Positions 38,585 to 50,768 of a stretch of 64,000 nt of DNA are shown in pieces. Below the pieces are notes generated by a model. The model was not told where the DNA came from. It ran no database searches and worked only from the letters and a program-made list of their open reading frames with translations. Origin of the DNA: Liolophura sinensis (lineage: Eukaryota; Mollusca; Polyplacophora; Chitonida; Chitonidae); the NCBI RefSeq assembly GCF_032854445.1, contig NC_088298.1:14497504-14561503 (forward strand), written 5' to 3'. Every line of letters begins with the position of its first letter. Within the stretch, counting starts at the first letter, position 1. The translations under genes and the position numbers were made by a program.

Positions 38585-40372
38585 CATCAGGCTTATCCAT
38601 GTGCTCACAGAGACATATCCACTGAAACACCACCAGCAATTCCAGATCAGACAGCTTTCTGTTCTAACTTCTGAACTCCTCTGCTATATGGATCTGTAAG
38701 AGTTGAAGAAATCTGTATCTTACTTAGCTATTAGTTATTTATTGAAGAACTTATTGTAATGAACTTCAAATATATGTACATAAACAGAAGTCAAAAATGT
38801 TGTACTTTTATAATACTAAATGCTATTTATGTTTACAAATTTTATTTGATATGTGTAAAAGTGGGCCTTTGTCAAGGAACCATTTTGAATATTTTTTTTG
38901 TTTGATTATTAGTTCTTCTTATGAAGAATTAAGGAGATCTTGTGAGAAGGGGATCAGATAGAGTCAGTCTCGGTGTCCAGTTTGGTTAAAGTTTTTGGCC
39001 AATCATAGAGTTGCAGTGGCCACTCATAGTACATAGATAACCAATCATCAGTAGCGATTTGCAAATCAAAAACTTTTACCTCATAGCTCAACATTTTGCT
39101 CAGCTATTCACAGGGTTGCAGTTGCCTCCCATGGTACATGAATTGCCAAATCCCGTTCACGATTTGCATATCAAAAGACTTCTGTGGTAAAGTTATGCAC
39201 TAACTCCAACACAATGATTTACAACTCCATAACACGTGAAGTTATTGCTCCTTACGCATACCATAAACAGTGATAGTTGTGACAGTATAATAATTTTGAT
39301 CTTTGGCAAGATCTTAGAACTATATAATTAGAGGATAATATTTGTATATGACAGTGTCAGTCATTCTCCTTTTTTTTAGGTTCAGAGGTCAATATTTAAA
39401 TGACGTATCACAGGACTGGAGCATTTATGCAGTTTTACAAACTGCTCGGTCAGGCAATGTAACGTAATTCTCAGAATACCGTGTTGTTAAACGCCATACT
39501 TAAGTTTTCAGGGTGACGTCAGTGTCTGAGTGCCTGAAGTAAAGCACCGACCTTTGGCAAATTAGTGAAAAACTTTTCCCTTTTTTGACATACATATGTG
39601 CACACCATATTTATGGAAGACAAGTGGTCTTCAACAAATTTTGATGTGCACAAACGGCCAGTCGAGCATCGTCAACCTCTTTATGGGACACCAACAGCCA
39701 ACGACCCATGGACATTGGATCCCTTGCTGGATAAAGTAGGGATAAACCTAAAGCTGTGAATGAAATCTATGAATTTTCAGATGGCAGCCCTCTCAGTGTA
39801 GCCAATGAGACAGGAAAGAAAGTTTACGGAATTCCGGCAGCATGAATAATTGTTTAGGTCATTTGTGATCGGTGAATTTAGCCTCAGGTGCATTGACTTT
39901 GCCCTGAGACGGAATGCCAGGTAAATCACAGAAGCTTTCTTTTCACCTTTTAATTTTGCATGAGGTGTATGTAGAGGTAATATCTCTTTGTGTTCAATTA
40001 TTTAGCTTTAATAGGCAGATGATGTGTAAAGTTTCCTGAAAGAGAATGGTAAGGGTTTGCCTTTCAGATACAACATGACTGCCCCACCCCGGCTTTCAAA
40101 AGGAATGCAGAATTAGGCATTCAGTCTAAAAATATACAGTCAGTCCTGAGGAGATGATGGTTATGTTTGGGTTTGTGGCTAACATAAAATGTCAGGCAGT
40201 TGAACAGTGCTCTCCTTGGTACAGAGAGAAGGTCCACCACTTTTGCTGACTGATTATTGACTGTCTTACATGTAGTTATTGTGAAGTAATTATCTAACAG
40301 ACAGAATAATTATAGCTTTGAAGGAATCACGGGTTCCTGACATGTTGAGAAGCCTGGGTCCCAGATTTCCTT

Positions 40373-40439
40373 GACGCCTTCATATGAGCGAAATATTCTT
40401 GAGTACTTCGTAAAACACCAATCAGATAAATAAATAAAT
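40373..40439 (+). mobile_element. SINE family B 3' end fragment, in duplicate copy 2
   Basis: Allelic counterpart of the fragment at 33844, with a shorter AAAT tail and CAATCAGATAAA in place of CAATCAAATAAA. Confidence 0.85.
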
Positions 40440-40999
40440 CAGTTGTATTACTCTGGTGTTCATGTGTTTGTCTGCAAACTTTTTTTGCATTAAACACTCT
40501 GTGTGGAACCACTTTACTTTTAAATATAGTTATTAAAATTGTTGACATTTCTGTATTTTACCATCAGAGCAGAAGCAGTGTTGAGTCACATTTTGAATAG
40601 CACTGAAAACACTCTGTGATCTCTGTTCTGCATGCTGACAGTGGGTGGTTAGTCTTTTGACTGTCATGATTTCCCATGGCTTTAAGCTACAGCTTTCCTA
40701 AGGCCTCAGTGGTCGGTCCAGAAATTAAGTTGCACTGCCTGCAGTCATGACGTCAGCAGTGATAGCTACCAAAACAAGCCTGTAGGGGAGAGAATCTTCA
40801 CTGTAAGCTCTGATTTAAGTTCATTGTTGATGTCATTTCCGATTATTTACGAGAAATGTAGTGCAGTATAAACTCTTTCTTGTCTAAACTTTCTTTGTCT
40901 CCCTTTGGGTCATAATCTTTGTTTTCAAGTCCCTAAATTTTCAAGTATCCTTTAAGTATAGAGTGGTTTATATTGTTAGGTCACTTGCACAATATAGTC

Positions 41000-41235
41000 C
41001 ATGGAGTCTCATATGAACAGCATCTGAAGCATGGAGTCTCATATGACTAAGAGTCTGGTGCATGGAGTCTCATATGAACAGTATCTGAAGCATGGAGCCT
41101 CATAATGACTAGTGTCTGGAGTGTTATGTAACAGTAGTATCTGGGGCATGGAGTCTCATATGACTAGAGTCGGGTGCATGGAGTCTCACATGAACAGTAT
41201 CTGAAGCATGAAGCCTCATAATGACTAGTGTCTTG
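41000..41235 (+). repeat. 30-bp tandem repeat, copy 2 (expanded)
   Basis: Same array as at 34491 with about two extra units, a length difference expected between alleles. Confidence 0.88.
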
Positions 41236-42629
41236 GTTGGTCAGAATAGCACCATTAACACAACATTGCATCATCAATTAAAGTCATGAGTCTTCACTGT
41301 GACAACAAAAGCAATAATGACAGATACGGCAGTGGTACGTCTAATGTCTGACAGAATGGCAGAAAGAGTCAATACTGTATATATATATATATCTATGGAT
41401 GTGACTGTATTGGAAAGACTTATGGCTTTAACAATAAACAGTTGAAGACTCACGTTGAAAGTGACATCAAAGCCTCTTCAGTTAAGCGATCATTTAACAA
41501 GATGGGGAAAAATGGTAAATGTTTACTTGAAGTTTTTAATAACAGCTGCGGGATGATTATGTTAATTCAACTGGGATTTCTTGAGTTGTCTGATCAAAAC
41601 TAGAGATAGATAAAACTCTGTGATGTTAAGCTTTGATAACACCAGCAAAACAGGCAGGTTTGTTAATAAATAATATAATTTCAAAGGATGCAGTGAGCTG
41701 TGAAATCTGCCCAGCTCTGGATTGAAACTCGAAGATAAGTGACCTTGTCACACATATGTTAGTATGGCTGTTTTAGCCTGCAGGGTTGTTCTAGGACGGA
41801 ATATACTCCTACAAACATTGTCGAGTTGAGTGCAGTCTGATTGGCTGGATCCACAGCTTGAAGGCCAAGCCAGTCATAGGGATTGTTTGCCAAATGTGGC
41901 GGGTAGTTTTCAAAAGCATCAGTTTTGATGGTAATATTTTGGATTGTCTGACGTACGCCAAAAACTACAGGAATTAGTCTGGATTTCCATGATGAAAGTT
42001 ATAAAATTGAAATGAATTTAATGAGACACAGATATGCAGACTGACAGAACATTTCTGTTCAAACCTGCCATCTTTAACAAGTGGACATTATAATTCATCC
42101 GCGTATTGCGAAGGGTTTAAACCCCCATTACCCTTCTCAACATGTTGATAACGATTTTGTCCTTACAACATTTATCAAATAGAAAGCCATTCTTGAGCAT
42201 ATGTAAAGCTGAGGTAAGAAATATGCAAGCTGTATCGCGTGCAGACAGCGCTGTTGGTGGCGTGCCGTCACATTTACGCGCCATGGAATGCAGCGTCACA
42301 AGGAAAAATGACTTCAGTTGAACTTGTCACGCCCATTTACGCCACAATGACGTGCCATGGAATCAAGCGACACAAAGAAAATTGATGTCCACCAAACTCG
42401 TCATACTGTGCTAAGACACCTCCATATATCATTCTGTTAACGAATCAAATCAAATTTAATCTGGCAATCAATTTATAACACATGTGAAGTCAACTAGAAA
42501 TTTAATGAGTGAAAAATGGTAAAGCAAAAACTCAATCAGATGGTGAACCGTGGAAATAAATTTAATAAGAAACTCTGAGATCTATTCATGTTTGTAAACA
42601 TTTATGTTCACTTTGTATACTGGTACTCG

Positions 42630-42896
42630 GGGACCTCGGTGGCTCATCTGGTTAGCACGCTAGCGCAGCATAGTGACCCAGAAGCCTCTCAGCAATGCGG
42701 CCACTGTGAGTTCAAGTCCAGCTCATGCTGCCTTCCTCTCTGGCCGTATGTGGGAAGGCCTGCCAGCAACCTGGGGATGGTCGTGGGTTTCATCCGGGCT
42801 CTGCCCGGTTTCCACCCACCATAATATTGGCTGCCGTCGTATAAGTGAAATATTCTTGAGTACGGCGTAAAACACCAATCAAATAAACAAATAAAT
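42630..42896 (+). mobile_element. SINE family B, full length
   Basis: Complete copy: head GGGACCTCGGTGGCTCATCT with A box, B box GAGTTCAAGTCC, body with CCCGGTTTCCACCCACCATA, core GAGTACGGCGTAAAACACCAA, and an (AAAT)n-like tail. Flanked by ATACTGGTACTCG (42617-42629) and ATACCGGTACTCAG (42897-42910), a 13-bp duplication with a mismatch. Confidence 0.92.
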
Positions 42897-42981
42897 ATAC
42901 CGGTACTCAGAAATGTACATGTAGGTATTTATGTAGGCCTTTTGCTTAGCAGACAAGGATGAACGTAGTAACTTTCGACAC

Positions 42982-43197
42982 AGCAGACAACATATAATTA
43001 GGGGGCCTATATAGACCTCCAAGTAGCCCTTATCTTGGGCCTTTGTCTAGAAATCAAACTCTAGTAAGTTGAATTTATAATTATGTCTACATAGCAGACA
43101 ACATATATGTGTGGGGACCTATATACAAGTAGCCTTTATCTTGGGCCTTCGTCTAGAAAACAAACTGCTGGTCGAATCTATAATTATGTCTATTTCT
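42982..43197 (+). repeat. ~105-bp tandem duplication beside the Crypton relic
   Basis: AGCAGACAACATATA, CTTATCTTGGGCCTT and TATAATTATGTCTA recur in order at 42982-43091 and 43093-43197. Confidence 0.85.
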
Positions 43198-43376
43198 TAA
43201 TGATAAAATTAACTGGACCAGAAAAAAGGCAATTGTTAGCTAAGTTTAGAACTCTATTGTTCTGCAATTGCATTTCACCCAGGTCTTCACAATCGCACAG
43301 CATGCTGTCCTGGTCAAAATCAAAATAAAAATCTTTATACATATCTTCACCATTGATAGAGGTGGTGAGGTGTGAA

Positions 43377-44815
43377 TTAGTGCATCACCATGACAATGTC
43401 ACCTGTCCTAGTTAATGCTGATTGTAGATTGGATGTTGAGGAACTGGTAGTTACAGGAGCGGGAAGTATGACTGGAGGTGACATGAATGAGCTAGATAGT
43501 CTAGGCTTTGTTGATGGTGAACTGGTAGTGACAGGAGTGGGAAGTATGACTGGAGGTGACATGAAAGAGCTAGATAGTCTAGGCTTTGTTGATGATGAAC
43601 TGGTAGTTACAGTAGCGGGAAGTATGACTGGAGGTGACATGACAGAACTAGGTTGTCTAGCCTTTGTTGATGATGAACTGGCAGTTACAGTAGCAAGATG
43701 TATTCCAGGAGGTTATATTCCATAGATAGGCACACTAGGTTTTGTCAATGGCATACCAACAGTCATGGATTTCCCCATTACCACTTTTCACCCTCGGATA
43801 CTCACTGACACATAGCAAGGCTCGACACTTTTGTGACCCTTGACCACCATAATTTGTGACACGCTGAAGTTGAACTGTGAAACCATGGCCCCTGTGTCAA
43901 GGATGCTGTGATTGGTATATATTGAGGACAGATTGCTATGTTCACTCAGTTTGGATATGAAGCGTGATATTGTGTCCTTCCCTAGTGGTTTTCTGGTTAA
44001 CCAGACACTCCCTTCATCCAGGAACAAATCCTTTGGATACTGCCAGAGCCTGTCCAGATCAGGATGCAGTTTAGCGATATATGTTTGAAATGAAGCCACC
44101 GGGTACATGGGTGAGTCTGGTTCTTCTGGCATGCAACAAGAAACATTATCTTTGTCGCAATCTCTATGATTTTTGTCAGTTCGTCCACAGCCTTATATAC
44201 GTATTTCAGTCCAGTGGTACTGTCCACTTTAACTGCATATGTGGCCTTAGTCATCTGTTTCATGTTTTCAAGTCCTCGTTGACAAAAGTACAGTGTCGCC
44301 TCAAACAGAACTTTATTTAATAACCCATAAAGGGTTTTTGGGAATGAGGTGAATGGAGGAATACATCTTCTTCCTGTTAGATCCAAAAATGACAGGGTAA
44401 TGGGTTGTTGTACCATGGCCAAGTTGTTTCAATTCATTAATGGCTGTCTTGAATTTCATTTGCATCAGTAAATTTCAGGCCTCTGATGATGTCAGATTTC
44501 TTAAAGTGTTTCTTTCAGATAACGATTTAATCCATACCGGAAACTTTCTAGGGAATTTGTTTTGTAGTGAGTACCGTCTTCTTTGCGAAAGTCATTGTAA
44601 AAGTGTGATAAAGGTTCATTAAGACTCATGAGGTCATATGCATCGAAATACAGATCTTGTTTTTTTTTTTTTCAAGGAGGTATTCACGAAATATTCTCGC
44701 CGCGGTTCAATTACACTTTTTTGTAGACTTTGGCTTTTTTTCCTGGCAGTTCTTCGCTGGTATGAGATGCAAATTGTTTATTGCTGCCTTTAGACATATC
44801 AACGTTATCCTCCAT
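43377..44815 (-). pseudogene. Crypton-type (KIAA1958/DUF3504-like) tyrosine recombinase pseudogene
   Basis: On the - strand, from a possible ATG at 44815, broken reading frames line up with the order of Crypton-derived tyrosine-recombinase proteins (the KIAA1958/QRICH1/ZMYM-type C-terminal domain). An N-terminal part reads LSHFYNDFRKEDGTHY...SFRYGLNRYL (about 44620-44530). A second block reads FKTAINELKQLGHGT (about 44450-44405). A third reads NKVLFEATLYFCQRGLENM (about 44330-44270). A fourth reads FQTYIAKLHPDLDRLW and SSIYTNHSILDTGA, then VKGHKSVE (44090-43830). In-frame stops lie near 44710 and 44690, with frameshifts near 44460, 44170 and 43820. The box-II Arg expected in H-x-x-R is Leu (codon 43899-43901), and the codon expected for the nucleophilic Tyr is TGT (43808-43810), followed by TGA. 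A Ser/Pro/Thr-rich tail of three 26-residue repeats follows (43640-43390). The family is known; the catalytic-residue reading is inference from remembered motifs. Almost certainly a dead element. Confidence 0.82.
43414..43700 (-). repeat. 78-bp tandem repeat forming the P/S/T-rich tail of the Crypton relic
   Basis: Three and a half copies of a 78-bp (26-codon) unit. On the - strand each reads FMSPPVILPxxVTTSSxSTK with small changes; on the + strand it is also open (LVVTGAGSMTGGDMNELDSL), because the period is a multiple of three. The - frame follows the recombinase domain and matches a low-complexity C-terminal tail, so I take the + frame as a shadow. The last unit is more diverged. Confidence 0.75.
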
Positions 44816-46857
44816 TTTTAGCGACAAACATCACCAGCAGACGATAGTAGGCCAAACTGAGTTTTCCCCCTTATTATAATCCTCTAATTGCATTATATAG
44901 GCGTGGAAAATACTTGAAATATCTTGAGGGCTGATCATTGAAGAGACTATAGAAGCAGCTTGAACCTGAAATTTGCTTAATACAGTGTTTCAGATAAGTT
45001 CAGATAAGATGAGAAATTCTGAGTTTTGGAACCGAAAAAGCCAGGAAAAAGCCTGAAATGTAGAAACTTTTAAGGTGTGCCAACCCCTTATGCGTTTTGG
45101 GGCCCTCATCGGTTCATCTTGTATCCTTACTGAAGTCTGTGACCTGTTCAACATTGTTCAGATCCACCTCTGGCTGCTTTGGTTTTCATTTGGTTTTAAA
45201 ATTGTTGCACTAGTGAAATGCCATTAAATTTCACTAGTTGCTGAGCCAATACTTGTACAGGAATGCATGTGCATAATAAGCCATAGTTATGCACAGCAGT
45301 TAAAGTTGGTTTCCTAGATTTTGTTGTTTTCAGTGTATCCATGGATACAGGCTTGGTTAATATAAGTGGCTGCCATTAAAACTGCTTTCTCTTGCTATTC
45401 TTGCGGTCGTATTGACAGTGTATTTGTCTGTGTATATTTGTGAACAAAGCGAGAAAGCATGTGTGTGTGTCTTACATCTGTAAATTTTAAGGTTTTGCAC
45501 TGCTTTAGCACAGCACTCGAGGGATTTGACGAGGTACGAAAGAAGGTTCAGCACTGTCAAATTACACACCAAGACAAGGGTGTTAAAGTGTATTCTACCT
45601 TCAGACATAAAGAAAACGTGGCAAAAACGGCATATTTTAATGGGAAGCTTCTATAGGCTATTGCAGTTGACCTAGATATTTCAAAGCTGCGTACATGTAT
45701 GTAAAATGTATGATGTTGTGTCTTGTTGTGTGACATAGGACTGTAAAAGTTTGCTGATCCGAATGTATAATCTGACGTAATACTGCTGAGCTGAGATGGG
45801 AAAGTCATGAAACAAATGTTTATTTTTCCAAGTCATGGCATCGGGGTGTAAAATATCAAAAATCAAAAAAAAAAAGCGACATCTATAAAGCTCTTTTGTA
45901 AAGGAAGGAAATTCTGATATTTAGCCTTCATATAAACCATAAAAGCCAGTCCAAGGAGTAAACAAACTCAAACTGCTTTTATTTGTAGAAATAAACAGCA
46001 CAGAATGATATTTTTTGAAGAGGTAAACATACCAGCCAGTGCGTTGCGTGAAGCACTCAATGTTGTTTGAATTCAAGGTGATCTGTACATGTATATTTGC
46101 ACACGACCTGCAGCTAACAATGGGTTAGAATAAGATTTATACAGTATAGACGTACCCGAGGTCGCTTCTCCAAAAATGTCACAAACTCTCCCTCCTAATA
46201 TCAGTGGCAAAGCTTAATTATTATATTATTATTATTATCTTTTAAATGTACTTTGAGATCTGATTTTTAAAGTTTTTCTGAAAATTTAAAATAGTAAAAA
46301 TGATCATTGATAAATATTGCATAATAATAGAAGAAAAGAAAGAACATGCCAGACAAGAGTTTTAATGCTATTATCATAAATGGAAAGATGTGGATGTCTG
46401 CTTTTTGTAACCATATGTGCTCCTACAGAATTTGGACATATATAGCTGCGATCTTTATTTGCCTCGGGCTACCAGTAACATCATTAACCAGATGGAAACA
46501 GCTTGGCATGGAGAAATCCAACGTATATTTAAAGTGTGGTGGAGCTTATGGTTAGAGGGCAGATTTTGGTGTGATGATAAAGGGTGGGTGCCAGGAGCTG
46601 TTAGTGGGGAAGGGAACCAACTCACTTGGGGTTGGATTGTCATTACAAGTCTCAGTGTATATAGATGTACTTACCTTGTAGCTATTACATGTGAGTGTGA
46701 TGGCCTTGAGCTTCCACAGGTCTGACTTGGTGCTGCCGATACATTACAGGCATCCATATGAAGTGCCTGTGACACATATTAACAAAAGGTGACAAAGTTT
46801 GTGGTATTTTGAGCTAAAAAAACGCGTGATACTCATACATTGTAGTTATGCCTTAAT

Positions 46858-47955
46858 TCTGACAAAATGTGGCATGCTAAAACTTTATGATATTTTAACC
46901 TAGACTGTGACAAGTTGTGACATGCTGAAACCCTGTGATAACCTAGGCTGACAAAATGTAACAGGCTAAAACTCGGTGATATTTTAACCTAGACTGTGAC
47001 AAGTTGTGACATGGTGAAACCCTGTGATAACCTAGACTGACAAAATGTGACACACTAAAACTCTGTGATATTTTAACCTAGACTGTGACAAGTTGTGATA
47101 TGCTGAAACCCTGTGATAATCTAGACTGACAAAATGTGGCACGCTAAAACTCTGTGATATTTTAACCTAGACTGTGACAAGTTGTGACATGCTGAAACCC
47201 TGTGATAACCTAGACTGACAAAATGTGACACGCTAAAACTCGGTGATATTTTAACCTAGACTGACAAAATGTGACACGCTAAAACTCTGTGATATTTTAA
47301 CCTAGACTGTGACAGGTTGTGACATGGTGAAACCCTGTGATAACCTAGACTGACAAAATGTGACACACTAAAGCTCTATGATATTTTAACCTAGACTGTG
47401 ACAAGATAATTGACATGCTGAAGCCCTGTGATAACCTAGACTGACAAAATGTAACACGTTAAAACTCTGTGATATTTTAACCTAGACTGACAAAATGTGA
47501 CATGCTAAAACTCTGTGATATATTAACCTAGACTGTGACAAGTTGTGACATGCTGAACCCTGTGATAATCTAGACTGACAAAATGTGACACGCTAAAACT
47601 TGGTGATATTTTAACTTGGACTGTGACAAGTTGTGACATGCTGAAACCCTGTCATAACCTAGACAGACAAAATGTGACACGCTAAAACTCTGTGATATTC
47701 TAACCTAGACTGACAAAATGTGACACATTAATACACTGTAATATTTTAACCTAGACTGTGACAAGATAATTGACATGCTGAAACTCTGTGATATTTTAAC
47801 CTAGACTAAGTAAATGTGACATGCCAAAACCCTATGATATTCTAATCTACACTAACAATATAAAAACCATGTGATATTTTAACCCATACTTACAAAATGT
47901 GACCCAAAAGACATTTTGACCTACATGACTGTGACAATTCAGTTTTACAAAATGT
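46858..47955 (+). repeat. Dimeric minisatellite (~89-bp A-B unit)
   Basis: About 1.1 kb of alternating monomers. Type A (~46 bp) contains GACAAAATGTGACACGCTAA and ACTCTGTGATATTTTAACC; type B (~43 bp) contains TGTGACAAGTTGTGACATGC and ACCCTGTGATAACCTAG. They mostly alternate A-B, with some A-A junctions (near 47260, 47480 and 47710). Units decay toward the right end. No ORF persists. Confidence 0.95.
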
Positions 47956-48309
47956 AAATGAATTTTTATGTAATATTCATTCTGTGTGCCTTGTGATCAC
48001 AGGTATATAACATTTGAACTCTTTTATTCTTGTTTCTAATAAAGTGTTGGTTACAGTGGTTTAGCCCTTAAGTAGTCCTGATTACAACTGGCAGATTCAT
48101 TTAAACATAACACACCTGTCCTTAATTAGCTGATATCAGTGCCTATTCACTTTGAAGTTACCAAACACATATAAGCTCTTTGATCAAATTAGCCTGGTAC
48201 ACATATTAAGAACTGACAAGTATTAGCCAGAGGGAGAAATAAGACCTTGGGTCAAGTAGGAGAGCTATATAACTGCAGATGGGCAATATTGGAGGACAGG
48301 ATCTGGTCA

Positions 48310-49020
48310 CTGAAACTTTAATAACATTGATTGCCCTTGAGAACTGATGTCTTTTAGCATGATTCTTTATGCATTCATGCATGAGAACACATGTTGGCCA
48401 TGCTTGATCGGCGATCACCCTTAAGATCATGTGTTGTCTTCCAGCATCGTTCAGTCAATATATGATACAACTGGTGGCCATTAGGTTGATGTTTATCACC
48501 CTTTATAGAACTGTTGTATTCTACATGAATCAGTATGAGAACATAACTGGTGGTCAAGCTTCCCAGTGTTGATCAGTCATGAGAACTTAATATTCAGCTG
48601 CCATGATTCGGTATTAGAACATGGTTGGTGCTCAAAGTTGGACGTTCTGATCACCCTTGAGAACTGTTGTATTCTCCATGAATCAGTATGAGAACATGAC
48701 TGGTGGTCAAGTTTTGCAATGCTCATCATCATTGTGAACATTATTAATTATTTTCATCTACCATGATTGAATATGAGAACATTTGGTTTTCAGTTTTGAT
48801 GTTGATTACCCTGGAGATCTGCTATGTTGTCTCATGATCCCATATCCTTTCAGTCTGAGAACACATTTTCATCAAGCCTGATGTCTGTTACGCTTGAGAA
48901 GTGTTGATGTTTACCAACTGATTCAATGTGAGAACATGTGGTTGTCAGGCTTGATTTTTATCACCCTGGAGAACGTATCTGCTCACATGATTCAATGCAT
49001 GTCCACTCAGTATGAGAGTA
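48310..49020 (+). repeat. Degenerate tandem array (~80-95-bp unit)
   Basis: Recurring blocks ATGAATCAGTATGAGAACAT, TGGTGGTCAAG, GATCACCCTTGAGAACTGTT in fixed order, about eight loose copies. Strongly diverged, so older than the neighbouring dimeric array. No coding potential. Confidence 0.8.
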
Positions 49021-50439
49021 TAGGATGCCATTGATGTAAAACAAGAATTATCTTATTTAATTTTCACCTTTTGGAAAGAATTCTAAGACTTGTCAGTAAG
49101 GCAAGCTATATCAGGATTTTAAAGACTCAGCAAAACTGTATTTTATTCAATACAATTTTTAAAAATTGAAAACAACGAAAAACATGAAGCTCAATTTTGG
49201 AATTAGCACACAAGTTTTCAATAGCTTTTCAACTGATACTTAAGTAGTTTCCTTATTTTAGAAGTCTTTCACTTTAAGTCAATCAATGTGGCATTGTGGA
49301 AGCTCACTTTCTGATGTTATGATTTGTTTAAGGTCAGTTGGTTGTTACAGTGTTAGAATCAACCTGACTCCTGTCAATGAAAGACTCCAAACATTTGATC
49401 ACTCAGTCAATCAATCAGTTATTTCTGTTCAGACCAAAGCTGCATGTCTGCTATTCTTTTAGTAACTATATATGCTGAAGAATGGCTCGATCGGGTCTCT
49501 TGCTTTGAAAAATGACACCTAATTTTTACATTTTCTTTTCCTGTATGTTTTTGGTATTTTTGTTAAGTAATTTAGGTACGTTGTCGGAAATTATTGTGGT
49601 CTTCCATCTATAAATTATTGCACTTGTTTCTAGTGTGCTGTACCTTGTTTTTTTTTGGCTTCATTAGTAGCTTATGCCATACCCCGGTTGTAGGCATCCA
49701 ATAACAGGGAATCTCAAAAAGTATTGGGTTAATTGAGCTCCGGTTTTATACACGTGTACAGCATAATAACAGGGAGGAGGTGTTCGCTCATTGATTCGCA
49801 GTGGGCATATTAAATAGCTTAAATTACAAAATTCATGATTTAGTATGTTAGGTTCTTATATAACTTGACTGAAATCTGAAAAAAAAGCAAACTAGCAGTA
49901 GTTGAGACATCCCACAAAAGTTTTATGTCATCCTCCACTCAGGCAGGCCTCTCGTTAAATCATTGCTTTATGCTAAGTCAAACATTGATTGAGTGACCCA
50001 TATAATAGATGTCAAAAATGTTACCGAATAACAGACCAACCAGCTGACTGACTGATCGAAAGACGCACAGACCTGTCGCAAGCAACCGATACGAATGCTT
50101 AATTGTCGCAGCTAAAATCATACAGAAGTATTTAAAGTAAACATCTTATAGTAAGACCTTTTCAAGCAAATTCATATAAATGTGAATATATCAGTTTGGA
50201 AAAGTTGGTGATACATGTAATTTTTAATATGATTAAATTAATGTTTTACTGCAAAATTTGGGATGTCCATGCTTGGGTAACCTACCCTCTCCACACAACA
50301 CAGATCTGTTGCACACTAACCAGTCCTCCATAATTCACCCGGCTTTGCATTAAGCTGAAGTATCACTGGAAACATGCTGCACATATAATTTAAGTTATAT
50401 GAAATGTAGATGTATCTTTTCTTCATTCAGTAAGGTGCA

Positions 50440-50768
50440 CATGCGGCTAGCCACAGTTAGAGCACGCAGGTTTTCGGTTCAATACCAGCCTTGACCGAGA
50501 ATTTCTAGATTCCTCCGCTTTCACTGTTCGTTTTAACTCGGTGACAGTAACTAAGCAGTTGACACCATTTGGAGGCATTTTAGGGAATGCTTTGTTAATT
50601 ATAGGCTACTTTGTCTTCTGCCTATAAATAGCATGCTAATCTGTATGTCACAAGTGGTTGTCAGTAAGTTGTGGGAGGTTTGCCCAGGGTGTCCTGGTTT
50701 TCAATGCCCATACATGTGGTACTGACTGCCATCAGGTAAGGGAAAAATTCTTAAGTGTAGCATTAAAG
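50440..50768 (+). mobile_element. SINE family C, long diverged copy
   Basis: Head GCGGCTAGCCACAGTTAGAG, B box GGTTCAATACC, CTTGACCGAGAATTTCTAG, a long body and the 3' end AAAATTCTTAAGTGTAGCAT, TAAAGG. It abuts the foldback element, which begins at its 3' end. Confidence 0.65.

Larger units (their letters stand above)
35789..42114 (+). repeat. Duplicated 6.4-kb block, copy 2 (right of gap)
   Basis: Second copy, beginning at the first base after the gap and ending GCGAAGG at the point where unique sequence (GTTTAAACCCC) resumes. Every internal element of copy 1 is present in the same order, including the SINE insertions with the same target duplications. This means the two copies separated after those insertions. 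It differs in microsatellite and 30-bp-repeat copy number. Confidence 0.95.

Noticed and set aside
43390-43725. + strand 111-codon frame with three 26-residue repeats
   Set aside because: The period keeps both strands open; the - strand frame continues the recombinase relic, so the + frame is a shadow.
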